This document shows, in pieces, positions 43,150-54,336 of a stretch of DNA of 64,000 nt; the stretch's first letter is position 1; every line of letters starts with the position of its first letter. The notes under the pieces are model-generated. The model worked only from the letters and a program-made list of their open reading frames with translations. It was not told the origin of the DNA and made no database searches. Source of the stretch: Phytophthora quininea (Eukaryota > Oomycota > Peronosporomycetes > Peronosporales > Peronosporaceae). Location of the stretch: contig JAAVTG010000095.1 in assembly GCA_011947345.1 (NCBI GenBank), forward strand, positions 1 to 64,000. The letters are read 5' to 3'. A program made the translations under genes and the position numbers.

Positions 43150-43850
43150 TCAATTTGTTTTTGCCTGCGACGACTCATGAGCTACTACTCTAATACGCGT
43201 ACGTGCCGTCTGGGTTTCACTGCGGGGCACAACGGGTACTGACGTGTCGAATGACCCTCCTGAAACAGGCTGTAATGGAGAGGCAAGAGCTCTGGTTATT
43301 GCTTCCAGCGATGAGGAAATGGCACGAGGCTGAGGTGTGCTGTTAACATCGCGTTGTTGCGCATCGGGTGTCGGTATGGTCTGAATGACCACGTAAATGG
43401 TCTGAGAAGCCTGACTAGCAGGCATTGACAACGAGACACTCCGCGAATCCCCATCGCTTTGCGCTTCGTCAGTCTGGTGCTCAACCCCTGTGCGTGTACA
43501 GTTTATTGTGGATTGGTTAGCGCTGAGTAACACTTTGCCCCAGCAGCAAAATACTACTCACCTGACCCGAGTGCTGATGCAATAGCACCTTGAAGTTTTG
43601 TTCCGTGTCTTCTGTCGCGCAATTCAACAGGTGGCGCTGGAGAAGCCTTGGAAGTCCGCATAGCGTTCACACGCTTATAGCGAGCTCGCTGCATTGCGTT
43701 TTGGCGTTCACGGTGAAATTCACAAAGCCAGTGGTGCTCGCCGTTGGGCTTGATCGCTCTTTCGTTCTCGCATCTTCCCGGATATTGACACTGCAGCTCC
43801 TTCAGCTGACGCTGGTGACGTCGGTGCCTTCTCTGGCGCTCTCGTTTCAT
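43150..43850 (-). CDS. Two-exon gene with C-x5-C..C..H motif
   Basis: Exon 1 runs from ATG 43850 to 43562, starting MKRERQRRHRRHQRQLKE, with CQYPGRC, NGEHHWLCEFHRERQNAMQR, a Cys/His pattern seen repeatedly in oomycete proteins and probably metal-binding. The intron 43488-43561 has GTGAGT and CGCACAG ends. Splicing joins GSG to VEHQTDEAQ in frame, and exon 2 runs through a Ser/Thr/Pro/Gln-rich tail to TGA at 43150. Without splicing the protein stops two codons after the splice site. It is intact here, unlike copy 1. A nuclear role is a guess from the basic N-terminus. Confidence 0.72.
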
Positions 43851-45246
43851 TGGGAACGCCCGACCGACCTGATTCCTGCACGCGCATACACGTTTAAGTT
43901 GCCACCAACATGGTTAGCGGTGAGCAAACGCCTTGCACTGGCCAAGCGACAACGAACGTCGTACAGGCCGGAGTAGTGCGTCGAGATTGCTGCTAAGAAA
44001 AGGGAGCGAGTTCAGGAGTTCTTTGGAGGAATGCATACCTTGAAGCCCCCTAGCAACCGTGGGCGACCAGCCAATGAGGATGCTGCCATACTAGTTTTAG
44101 TGATTATTTTTAGCATTGACCTCACTTTGACTTGCAGGCTGTATGGTGGCGGCTGTAACCGGCCGTGTCGTGCACCAAAAATCGATATATACACTCCCAA
44201 CGAAAGTGCCTTGGAAAGGTAGCGCCGTTGTCAACGGTATTTTTGTCCTGAACCTATCGCACGTCATTGATCGGCCGCGTTAGAAAACGCCCGTGAAGAG
44301 CAGCCACCTGGGTCGTTTAGCAGAGATTTTGTATGTTTGTCGACACTTGATCGAAGGTCCCGCTACTTTTCTATTCGTTACGAAAGCGTTTCGATGGAGA
44401 CTTTCTATTCCGCGAGTAGGTGGCGCTTGTCGCCAATCAGCGACTCTTTGGCGGTACCACCAGTAAGATACAAGCTGGTACATCTGTTACACTTGCTTCC
44501 AGTATGGTTGATATAGCCATCTTTTAGACATCACCCAATAAAACACGGAGATGGACAGTATAAAACACTGGTGATTGGTGATTGAAACTGTTTGTAAGTC
44601 GCCTAGCGCGCCAAAGGACGCAGACCAGCTCTGGCTAGTCTTGAGACGTCTTGCACGATTGCATGACCAGGTTGGCGCCCAGCAGAACGACGGTGGTAGC
44701 CTCGACGGTGGACACTGAAGCGGGAGCAGTCGACCGACCCGTGACCGGCGTTGCGGCAATTGATACTGTCAAGGACTGCAAGGTGATGTGCAGGCAGGAA
44801 GGACGGTTGGTGTTGTTGATGCCAGCGGTGGCTGTGCAGGACGGTGCTAGCGTGGACCGAACGAACGGGAGGGGAACAGTGTGTCTTCGAGTCTCCGTAC
44901 TGCGATGTAAGGGGCCAGTGTGTTCCAAGTGGTAAGGACAGGCGTGCAGGGAATTCGCTTCGCGAGGTGCCAAGGGCTGCAAGGTTGAGAGCAGGCAGGA
45001 CAGTTGTTGTCGAGAAAGGATAATAAATAGGTGGCAGTGTCGGTCAGGGCACGCACCGGCACAGGGAGCCCAGTTGGTTCTCTGTCGGCCAGTAGTTGTA
45101 ACGGTGTTGGCGTTAGTGACGGACGGCCCATCGGATCCAACGCAGGGTCAGCACACGAGCTAGCGGCTACTCCAGGAACGGGAGGACCTCAAGAGTTCAT
45201 TACACTTCAGTTCTGGTTTGGCATGCTCAGCTTCATGTCATTTTTG
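43851..45246. other. No recognised gene
   Basis: About 1.4 kb after the last shared block. Short frames exist on both strands (for example 44651-44935 plus), but none carries a known motif. Two short GC-rich stretches with the word GCAGGCAGGA recur near 44790 and 44990. Confidence 0.4.
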
Positions 45247-45335
45247 GACACGAACGTAGCTCTCACGGATAGATTGCTTATTCACCTTAAGACGAGAAAT
45301 CCGCTAAACAGTTAATCAATTCAACTTCCTCCTGT
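45247..45335 (+). mobile_element. Solo LINE 3' tail
   Basis: About 90 bases match the end of the LINE portion of the chimeras (24298-24372): ACTCACGGATAGAT..CACCTTAAGACGAGAAATCC, ending CTTCCTCCT. It is a strongly 5'-truncated insertion. A clear target-site duplication was not found. Confidence 0.75.
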
Positions 45336-45380
45336 CATCGGGAGAACTCACAGCGCAAATATCGATGCATGACTGTTTCA

Positions 45381-45598
45381 CTAGAAATGGTGTTGGGATC
45401 GTGATGACCCTTCATTTTGTACGAGTAAGCTCCGATTCAATTCGCTAACAGACGCTGGTGACTTTGTAGACGTCTGGCTTTGGTCACGGTCGAGTGCAGT
45501 CTCTTCGGCGCTTACAGCCGAGGAGAGTGGGCTACCGACCACCAAACAGGCAGCTGTCGCAACAAAGACCAAGTGAAATATCATATCGGCAAACGCAT
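45381..45598 (-). pseudogene. RXLR signal-peptide fragment, inverted relative to its C-terminal half
   Basis: ATG at 45598 reads MRLPI and then stops because GATAT is doubled (a five-base gain). Beyond it FHLVFVATAACLVV and SPLSSAVSAEE match the RXLR signal peptide of the chimera subfamily. The frame continues to 45381 without an RXLR or EER motif. The matching C-terminal half lies head to head on the plus strand from about 45650. Confidence 0.72.
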
Positions 45599-45649
45599 GA
45601 ACTTGTTGGTCGCCTTGGCGAGAGAGTTTGGTGGACAATGCAGCTATTG

Positions 45650-46137
45650 ATGGCCTCGAAAAGTTAGCACCGACAAAACAGCGAGCCAAGAAGAAAGGGC
45701 TTCGTTTTCGCCCAATAAGAAGATGTCTGGCGGTGGTACGAATCGTTTAAAAAGATGGCTGCAGAAGCCGAGCAAGCTCGAGCTGCCGCTAAGAAAGCCC
45801 AGGCAGATCTCAAACAAGCCAAAGCGGAAACCCAGCTCAAAACGCTGATCAGGGGCGACTACTTCATCGCCAAAGCATTCAAAGACCATGAAAACGCTTG
45901 CATGAAAGCCGTATGGGCAGGCAATTTGAGCGAGCTTATTCTAGTGCGAGGCGTACTGTACCCAGTCAGCCAAGCTACTAACGGCAGCGCTGCCAAGCTG
46001 CTGACCTCGTGCATAACGAGTCCTAGGTTCACTACAATAACGCCAAACGTGTTGATAATAACGACAACCGTGTTGACTGGAGCGCCAGCCAACCAAGCAC
46101 AACTGGACTCCAACCCGGGCCCCAGTAGAGAGTAGAT
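45650..46137 (+). pseudogene. RXLR effector C-terminal half, head to head with its signal peptide
   Basis: SQEERASFSPNKKMSGGG is followed, after a one-base shift, by KKMAAEAEQARAAAKKAQADLKQ (45755-46135), like the chimera effector segment, and by DYFIAKAFKDHENACMKAVW. That last piece shows what follows in a member not replaced by LINE. It then loses similarity. The breakpoint lies about where the RXLR motif should be. Confidence 0.7.
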
Positions 46138-46267
46138 CACTTGTCAAGTTACCAAATAGACTTCGGCCAACTTCCTGGGAGTTCCACCGACTACCCCATC
46201 CCGTCTTCAATTACCTGCAGATATAGTACAACAACTTCCACGCTAGGTAACACAGTATTAAAGGTAC

Positions 46268-46364
46268 TAGGATTCAAATTCAATCATCATTCAACAGATC
46301 AGATTTCAGAATAGCCCCCCTCAACCATAAGAACAACCAGGAAACAAGTAAGGCATCTGAATCA
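46268..46364 (+). mobile_element. SINE body fragment
   Basis: This matches the body of the SINE at 29173-29290 in inverted orientation (ATTCAAATTCAATCATCATT to CAACCAGGAAACAAGTAAGG). The tRNA-like head is missing. Next to it, 46375-46420 resembles the MAEFTSLEE segment, the same neighbour as at 29142-29172, so the two loci share a common origin. Confidence 0.72.
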
Positions 46365-46858
46365 TCTCCAGCTCTCCGACCCCGAACTGTATGTCTACTC
46401 AAAGGGATCTGCTGGACCGACGCGCCTAAAGTTAAGGAGTGTATTATAGGCACATTCATGCCACATGCTTTGCTATCGACTTTCAGCGAGAGTTTAAGCT
46501 TGCGCTTGAGCTGTGGGCTGTCATACTGTACAGCCGACTGGTGCTGGAGCTATATCGTATCAAAATAGCGATCTCAAACGCTCTCTACGAGCCGAGTTAC
46601 AATATAACTCGTATATTATACTATCGTAGCCCGATGTACAGTGTATTGGTAACCTGATTGAGAGTGGCTAAACCCCGCAGTCGATCAGACCAGTCAGACC
46701 CAGGTGTTCGTGCATTGGATTGGAGTTTCGTCCAGCTGTTCCCGCAATCACTCAAACCGAGCCGGTCACATGCACTGCATTGTCCCGTAACTGGCCGTTA
46801 GCTTGGTGTCATCTCCAAACTTGCCCTCTCCGCAACAAGCCAATCCTACGTCTTCTCC

Positions 46859-47538
46859 ATGGGTCTACCGGTACTCCGCTACGTCTTCGCAGTAGCGACT
46901 GTTGTCATGCTTGCAATCGGTCCGCTCGCCTCAGCTGCTAGTGTTGGAGATATCGACACCCTGAAAATGAAATCGCCAAGTTTGACACGCTCACTCGAGG
47001 CAGTGCTAAACACCGAGGCAAGACGCCTACGCGGCCTCGGAGCAGCCGACGCAGACGAGGAAGAGAGGCTGTCGTTTTCGCTTTCGTCCATCAAGAACGC
47101 GCTTGGCGTGAAGAAGACACCGCCTGAAGTCAAACAAGCTCAAGAGGCAATCAAACTCGCCGAAGCTAAAGCCGAGCTCGAGATGAAGTACATGCAGACA
47201 AGGAAAGCCTTCATCGCCAAGATGTCGAAGGAAGAGGCGTTCAAACAAGCTCAAGAGGCAATCAAACTCGCCAAAGCCGAAGCCAAGCTCAAGGAGAAGA
47301 TGCAGCAGAGAGAGATTCATCGTCGACACGTTCAAACAGGCCGATAAATACGTTTCCACAACCCGCAAGGTAACGAATATGGCTCAGCGAACGATAGCCC
47401 TAAAAAAATGAACAGGATCTTCAACAAGATGTGGAAGGACGAGGCGTTCGAGAAGGAGGTGTTTCAGGCCTTGAAGAACGCTAGGGTCAATCCCGACACC
47501 TTCTCGAACGCGCTCAGAGCGTGGCACGGGCCTATGTA
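46859..47538 (+). pseudogene. RXLR effector with two late frameshifts
   Basis: The first frame (to 47347) gives 162 residues: signal peptide, RRLR at 55-58, ADADEEER ending at 70, then two copies of a KQAQEAIKLA segment separated by an insert (ELEMKYMQTRKAFIAKM). At about 47313-47318 the natural frame continues as FIVDTFKQADKYVSTTRKV, and at the A-run near 47402 it shifts again to MNRIFNKMWKDEAFEKEVF, ending at TAA 47538. The C-terminal helical domain is thus intact in sequence but out of frame. The first frame alone could still yield a shorter secreted protein. Confidence 0.82.
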
Positions 47539-47934
47539 AAACCGTGCTGGAAAATGTCAAAGGGATTGGGTTTGGTCGGAACGAGTTTGTAGTCGAAGTA
47601 GGCGAGTTCTAAAAGTGATCCCGAACTCGAAGTTTGGACAGAGCGAGTTCTGAGTGTTTAGGCGTCCGTATTGTTGCAGTACGATGGAGAAGATGCTGGT
47701 AACACTGACTGCACAACATTTAACTCGTTCTCCAACATCCTACGAACAACGCGCTTCCTCTTCCAGCAAGTAGCGTCGCCATGTACGCACACGACAACAC
47801 CGGCATAGTTCCAAGCAACCACCGGTAGATAGATACAATACCGTCAAGACCACCGGTTTGTCGATCCAAAGTTAGCAACAGAACTGTGACGGCTGCGCAA
47901 ATACACTGCAGCACGCACAGGACGTCAACGTCAA
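47539..47934. other. No recognised gene
   Basis: About 400 bases between the previous RXLR locus and the RXLR 3' fragment. No coding or repeat signal is recognised. Confidence 0.4.
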
Positions 47935-48030
47935 GGTTCCGAACAGCAACACATATCGCAACTTTTACGATCGCTACGAGGCATTGTTTAAAAAATCTGT
48001 TAGAGCAGCAGGGGCTTCGTCGGATAGATA
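47935..48030 (+). pseudogene. RXLR effector 3' end fragment
   Basis: VPNSNTYRNFYDRYEALFK matches the terminal codons of the 27056-27669 and 50634-51248 genes. The stop codon is altered by a change of CGGCCTATTAG to AATCTGTTAG. Nothing of the gene 5' to this survives, and the sequence leads directly into inverted unit Y. Confidence 0.75.
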
Positions 48031-48449
48031 ACAAAGGAGTTTGTGTCTGGGACTTCGTTCTATCCATTCAATACGAAGTTCTTGCTGAAAGCGACGATCG
48101 ATAATGTATAGTCGTTTGGTAGTGGCAAATTCGAAAGTATGCGGTGTGTTATCCAGACAACACCATCTCCTATTGTCACTCTTGGGGAGAACCAACAACA
48201 TGCTGTCCGGTTTGAAGAAGGTATATGTAGCCAGGCAAGCTCGAGTCGCTGCCAATCCATCTCGAAGACGTTTGAACTTCAAACTTTGAAGACATTTAAA
48301 AGCCTCGATACAAGCGATTTAGATAGATACGTCGGGCGTAGTAAACATCTGCATCGAACTAACGCGGATAATTGGGATATTCATTCATATAAAGCTCCAG
48401 CGCGCAGCTAAACAAACACACACGACTTCACACTAAAACTTGGAACGAG

Positions 48450-48840
48450 CACGACTCCTAGTCATGGCGTTCAAGCAAGGGAGCATACTATCTTGGAAAC
48501 GAAGACACGTACACGTCTTCTCATCCAAGTCGACAGTGTACGCTTTTGAGTCCGCCTCAACATCAAAAATCATGGCGGCCATTCGCGTGATGTTGTGGCG
48601 CCCATGCTTGTAGACAAGAACGCAATTTCGAGCTGCCCGTGGAATGCTTGTTTGCTGGGATCCCCCCGGCTAACGAAGAATTTGTGCGCGCTCTGATCAT
48701 CCTTTTCGTCGCTTTGCTCCATCAACTCTTCGTTTGTGACCATCTCCATGTCATGCGGCGCAACTTGGTTCGGCGGTAGATTGGGGTATCTCCCATGCAA
48801 CGCCGCTGCGACCCTCGGGAGGGGCATATTAGCAAAGCGA
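48450..48840 (-). pseudogene. Mutator-like transposase C-terminal fragment with SWIM-type finger
   Basis: The frame 48570-48827 starts MPLPRVAAALHGRYPNLPP. After a shift the end reads IFDVEADSKAYTVDLDEKTC and TCLRFQDSMLPCLNAMT, a SWIM finger in which the last ligand His is Asn. This unbroken end is what the X copy lost to the LINE. No DDE core is present. Confidence 0.6.
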
Positions 48841-49201
48841 AACTACGAGGGCATACAACAACTTCTCGAAACTTTTTGGGGGCAAATATTACAACTCTTC
48901 CTTTGTTTTGTTTCGCCTCTATAGAAAAAAATTAGACACGAAATAGAAGACAATTTAACCACAGGCGTTGGGAGCGGATGGAAAAACTATCAGCATCAAG
49001 AAGCCGAACACTGGAATCAATCGAAGGAGCCAGCGTCTTCTTCAAAACTAAAGACATCGGAATGGTAAACATGATAGCCAAGACTCCAAAGAAGTATTTT
49101 TTTAGCAAACACTGGATGACTTGTGAACTCCATGGAGATAATGGATCTCTCGACAAAGAAGGCCTATCAGGAATTCTGACATTACAACTGCACCAAGAAT
49201 C

Positions 49202-49219
49202 CAATCTTCATCACAGACA
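49202..49219. repeat. Target-site duplication, left of LINE tail
   Basis: CAATCTTCATCACAGACA is repeated at 49345-49362. Unit X has a single copy at about 24410-24440 (reverse strand). Confidence 0.9.
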
Positions 49220-49344
49220 AGGCGGCTCTAGGGGGAAGCTGCACTAGGGTAATTGGGACAGGCGGATAGGGACGACTGTCGACAAGGCCATTGAGAGTCG
49301 TTAGTCAACAGAGCTAAATGACACCAATGTACCTCACTGAAAAA
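49220..49344 (+). mobile_element. 125-bp LINE tail (RNase H LINE family)
   Basis: This is the 3' end of the family at 25141-26440, ending CACTGAAAAA. It is bounded by 17-18-bp target-site duplications, so it is a complete, very short 5'-truncated retroposition event. Confidence 0.9.
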
Positions 49345-49380
49345 CAATCTTCATCACAGACAGACGAATAATGGAGTATT

Positions 49381-50540
49381 ATCGCGTCTTAGTAAGTATT
49401 AGGATTTTATAGGAAAAATAGCATAAAACCAAATGCTGTAGAAGGTCATTAACACCTTCTTGATCGACGAAACGAAAGTGTTTCTTCTTGGTCAGAGTTG
49501 GCTGTGTCACTTGTTTAGAAATCTCATCGGAATAGTGCCTCCTTAGTTTCGTAGCTTGATGTTGTGGCTTTCGTGGTGGATGCCGAGCCGCTAGCTCGAA
49601 CAATAGGTTATGGGGATCGTAAGCAGGTAGAAGAATCGACGCATGGCTACATGCGAGTGAAAGCAAGGTGCACGATGTTTTAAAATCAATTTCAAACAGA
49701 ATGCCCCATAATATGGTTCATCAGCATTCGGATTTGATATTGCGAGATTGGAACATGCGGTAAACTGGTGCTGAATCGCCACACCGAAAATAGAGTAGTA
49801 GGATAGAATTTAATTACCTAGTTGTGTTTTCCTAAGAATTGGCTAAACTATCAGGAATTACATGGAGGTCTGTAAGCGGCTCATTCACGAGGAACCCAGA
49901 TTTCGCCAAACCAGAAAGCACGACGGTTTGGTTCCTTCTCTCACCCGCATGGTTTTCGATGAGCTAGAATTGAAGAAAGCCTCCACGAAGAAGCATTTCC
50001 TCCTGGGTGCTATAAAGTGCCGCCTCGCGGATAATGTCGTAGCAGTCTAGTTCCTTTCCAAGTTTTCCAGGCAGCAAGTCACCTCTTCGTACTAGATGCC
50101 AGGGATGCGGGGGGCTTCGCATCCGAGAAAGGAGAACCTTCGTATAAGCGCTGAAGAAGATCTTGAATCGAAGGCCGCAGATTGAGTAGTGACTGGCAGT
50201 ATCATTTCCGACTGAGGTACTAATAAACGGGTTGCCGCATGGATGTATCTGCTGCAAAGGAACTTGCTTCAAATTCAAAAGTGAATGCTGACAAAATGAT
50301 TACGACGCTAGCGTGAACTGTAAGCTGATGATTCCGACGATAGCGTTGTCTCTGAAAGCCACGAAAAGTGACTTGCTACATGGATTTTGCGTGTAAAGTC
50401 GGTAGCGTCTTCGACTACTGCTTCAATTTAATGCTCGGACACGACTCCTGTTGCTATAGCGTTAGGGTTCCTCGAGAGGGAAGGTAAGAGAAAGAGATGG
50501 TGTTGTCTGTCGCTGCCAACCGTTTATGTATTTCCTCAGC
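49381..50540. other. No recognised gene
   Basis: About 1.15 kb. A 62-codon frame at 49862-50050 (plus) and weak minus-strand frames show no known motif. Confidence 0.4.
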
Positions 50541-51564
50541 CATCGCTTTCAGCAAGAACTTCGTATTGAATGGATAGAACGAAGTCCCAGACACAAACTC
50601 CTTTGTTATCTATCCGACGAAGCCCCTGCTGCTCTAATAGGCCGTTTTAAACAATGCCTCGTAGCGATCGTAAAAGTTGCGATACGTAGGGCTGTTGGGG
50701 ACCTTGAGCGTGATCCAGACGGTGTTGGGAAGGACCTTACGGTTCTTCAAGGCCCACAACACCTTGTACATGTACGCCCCGTCCTCCGCCGCCTTGTCGA
50801 CGATCCTCTTGAGATTCTCGGGGATGATCATCCGCTGAGGCTCATCTATCCTTGTCTTGCGGCTGTTATCCACGCCTTTCAAGACAGTTTTGAACGTATT
50901 GACGATGAACTTGTCGCTTTGCATGTTCTCCTTGAGCTTGGCTTCAGCTTCGGTGAGTTTGAGCGCCTCTTAGGCTTGTTTGACTTCAGGTGGTGTCTTC
51001 TTCACACCAAGCGCGTTCTTGATGGACGAAAGCGACAGTCTCTCTTCTTGGTCGGAATCAAGTGTTTCGAAGCCGCGTAGACGTCTTGCCTCGGTGCTTG
51101 GCACCGCCTTGAGTGAGCGTGCCAACCCTGGCGATCCCATCGTCAAGGTGTCGATGTCGTCAACACTTGCAACCGAGGCGAGCGGACCGATTGCCAGCAT
51201 GGCAACCGTCGTGATGGCGAGAACGAAGCGCGGCACCAGTAGACGCATGGAGAAGAGTCTTCCCAGATGACGTCGAACTTGCTTGTTGTTGTAAGAGCAA
51301 ATGTGAAGATGCTTACCGGTACAGTTCGGACAATTGTCCGGGACAATGCAGTTCATGCGATCGACTCGTCATCGTTGATGGCGCGATTAGACTCTAATCC
51401 AATGCACGGACATATGTTCGGACAGAGTAGAAGCTTGTACTTTGATCAACGATTCTCCACGCGGTATTATTCAACTCATTCTCACTATACAATATAATAT
51501 AACTCGGTAAGATATGGCACCTTCTCCTTGCGAAAACAACAAATTGCGGGAAGACAAACATTCT
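50541..51564. repeat. Direct duplicate of 26965-27982 (RXLR locus)
   Basis: Collinear with the other copy. Homology ends after GACAAACATTCT on the right; the left end is at the RXLR 3' flank. Confidence 0.88.
50634..51248 (-). pseudogene. RXLR effector with premature stop codon
   Basis: ATG 51248 begins a signal peptide, RRLR, DSDQEER and SSIKNALGVKKTPPEVKQA. A TAA stop (50970-50972) then replaces the Gln codon found in the paralogues (GCCTAAGAG against GCTCAAGAG). The rest stays in frame after the stop, with ENMQSDKFIVNTFKTVLKG, ENLKRIVDKAAEDGAY and the FYDRYEALF end. The other copy at 27056-27669 has a frameshift and no stop here, so the two copies decayed separately. Confidence 0.88.
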
Positions 51565-54336
51565 CGATGCGGCACTCGTTCCACAGCCGACAGTAGTAGC
51601 GACTTGAAAACAATTCATAACGTGCGACGGTCGCAGCCGTCTGTAGCTGGTTTGGTTTGGAATTTGATGTGAGTACACAGAAAATAAGGCATAGCGCGCA
51701 GGACTCGGCGGACCCTTCGCGTTCAAGATCAACACCCGCTAGTACACGAGAGGATTGGAAACCCTCTCGTGTGTCCAAGGATTTCTCCACCACGGCGCAA
51801 TAGGCCCAGTGAACTGTCACGCTTCGAGACAACCCCCACCAAAGCATGAAAGGCCACGTGTTCAAGATCTCTCACACCACAACGTACCGGGGCTGGTGAC
51901 CCCGGGACGTTCTTGCTCCAGGACCAACGCATAGAGGACTTGGGGACTTCGATGCTCATGAATTCCCCTCCCCAGAGCAACACAGCAACCCGGATATGAA
52001 TCCGCCTTGGAGTGTGGCACCCGGACTCATGACAACCTACCCATAAGTGTGACCCACTGTACCAGGCTGGGGACCTACCGGAGCGTGGACAATCGCAAAC
52101 GTCTGACAAGATGCCCTAGCAGATCCTATGTAGCAGGCTGTGGACCCCAGATGTCTGACAAGAATGACCAAGGTATAGCTGTCGACAGATCAGTGGACCT
52201 ACCAGGCAAGTGACGGAGGCAAGGACCTGACTGGCGTATGAAGACAACCCAGATCGACCGCACAGAGAGGATCCGCTGTTACGGATCAGGACCCATACGC
52301 TGGACGGAGGAAAAGACTAACGTGCAAGTTCTAAGGAAGATAGGCAGTCCATTTGACTGCTTCCAGTGCGGTTTCTATAGTAAAAACATCCTAAACACGA
52401 AATGGAAGTCCTCCCCCGTTAATTACGTGAGCAAAAGGTGGCCATTTAAGTGTGTTACACTATCTGTCGTCAACACAACTCGTTTTTTACTCCTTACACC
52501 CGAACTCTTTAATTGGCATATTCGTGAAGATCGATACCATGGGCGCAGCACCGCATCATCCTTGCCCGCAACGCCAGCGAGGCAAACAGTACCCAGCACG
52601 CGTCAAAGCGTCATCACGGCCAACTGCAACACACTGAGCGAGGAGGAGCGGAGGCAATATATTCAGATACATTTCAAGGCAGCTGGTGCTGCAATCAATA
52701 AGCAAGAACATCAAAGTGATGGGCCAACTAACACTTTCAGTATGGAGGCATCCGTCAGGATGCCACCGCAACCGACAACTCAGCAGATTTTGTTGGAAAA
52801 CTGGTTGTGTTTTCTCCCATACAGCGCGGTATCGACAACTATCAAACGCTGACACCGCTGTCATTAACACCGGTGTGGCGTGATTTAACGACTGAAATGG
52901 AGGATAAGGATTTGGTGCTATCAGACCCCTTGGATGAACTCGAAATGTAGTCAGACGATGAAGGTTACGAAGAGTATAACCCAGTGCGGTATTTACCTAC
53001 AAGCCTAGAAGAAGTGGAGGCAATCCGAAACATGAGATTTGGGCCTGACATCAAGATGGAGGAGCCTGAGGACTTGTACAAGCACATGGGACATAGTTGC
53101 GGATCCAGTCGGCCCTGCGCACGTTTGATCCTCTCCAAGGCAGCGCCTTCATGTCGAGGGGCTTTCTCACCCCTGACTGCACTCTCGCCGCCAAGGGTTT
53201 AGACCACCACTCGACGTCAAATGTTTCGTCACGACGCTTCCACCAGCGCCTTTCTTTCTGAATATTGGCCTTGTATTTGCTGCGAAATATGGCCCGGTGT
53301 GCGTGCACTGCTTTCGAGATGAAATGTCTTTCATCACCTACACACAACTTCTGCATATATATTACCACGCGAGTTCGATCGGACAGTGTAGCACATACGT
53401 GTGGCCGGCGCTTCCGTTTCCCCGACGCTTATTTGGAGGGATCTGCTTCTTGATCTTATACAGCAGATGGCCTGTTGAATGCATCTGGGGAAGCCCAAAA
53501 GGACTGACACTGGTTCTTACTAAGAAGTTCATTGTCAACGCCGACCCATCCTGTCTCAGCCTCGTCGCCCTTGTCACTTCCCACATCGATTGCTTTGCTG
53601 CTCGCTGCTCGCCGCGCTGCTTGCTTTGCATCTTGTCGCATTGCTCACTGTACTACTTGCTCTACTGCTGGTTTACGACATGCTTTTATGCTTGCCTCAC
53701 TGCTTACTTTATTGCTTGCGGAGCTACTTGATTTCCACGTTTTCTTCTGGTTGATTTATCTCTCGCTGCACTGACACAGTCTTTAGGATGCAAAGCTCGT
53801 CTATCATTGCAAACTCACTTAACGTCAACTGAATTGTACCAAAGAGAGGCGTTGATACGTTGTGGACTTAGCCGGAGCAGCCCATTCCGGTTGAGCACTT
53901 GATTTCGATCCTCGGTGGCAATCACAGCACTGCACACGACCGCCTTGCTTCTCCTCCTGCGGCTCGGCGCAAGATTCATGGCTCTTTTCTGCCGCATAGG
54001 TCACACGTGTGCGAAACCCCGAAACACCTTCGCCGCATCCACTGCAGTTGTTCGTGGCGACGCTGTTCACACTGCTCATGGGTTCTTGGGCTGCTGAAAC
54101 TGGAGTTCTTGATATACGCATGCTGATGATCGAATCGCTGTTAAGTGATAAGAAAAGTCAAAACCATGTGGTGCTGATAATCAGCTTTAACACAATGACA
54201 GAGAATGAAAGCGCAAAATCTCGTATTTAGTTTCGCTTGAAGACCCACGCGGCGATTTTCCAGATAACAACTGTCCAGACTGTACGCGAGTCCAAACTGA
54301 ATACGGTCCAGACTAGTTGCACTTTTCGCCTGTAGC
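51565..54336. other. Unassigned region with weak ORFs
   Basis: About 2.8 kb. The longest frame, 52238-52852 (plus), contains GSPFDCFQCGFYSK, related to the PFD motif at 4215-4247, and a Gln/Thr-rich end. 53051-53368 (minus) is basic (KANIQKERRWWKRRDE). 53540-53740 is rich in GCTTGCT/CTGCT words, giving Cys/Leu-rich frames of no clear meaning. No known domain or element end was found. Confidence 0.35.

Larger units (their letters stand above)
30876..43747. repeat. Segmental duplication, copy 2 (longer)
   Basis: This block is collinear with 1-9822 in the same orientation and includes 35728-38767, absent from copy 1. At 43747 the sequence continues into the rest of the two-exon gene without a LINE, showing the unbroken state of that junction. 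Private small indels in each copy fall mainly in homopolymers. Confidence 0.93.
47935..49380. repeat. Inverted duplicate Y of 24410-27110
   Basis: This is the reverse complement of unit X without X's 1.3-kb LINE. It carries its own 125-bp LINE tail at 49220-49344, which X lacks. Confidence 0.88.

Noticed and set aside
44651..44935. A plus-strand gene in the region after the two-exon gene
   Set aside because: Both strands are open here because of base composition; there is no domain, paralogue or start context to support either.
53532..53774. A Cys- and Leu-rich membrane-like protein
   Set aside because: It arises from GCTTGCT/CTGCT-rich sequence, overlaps frames on both strands, has no recognisable domain and no paralogue in the window.
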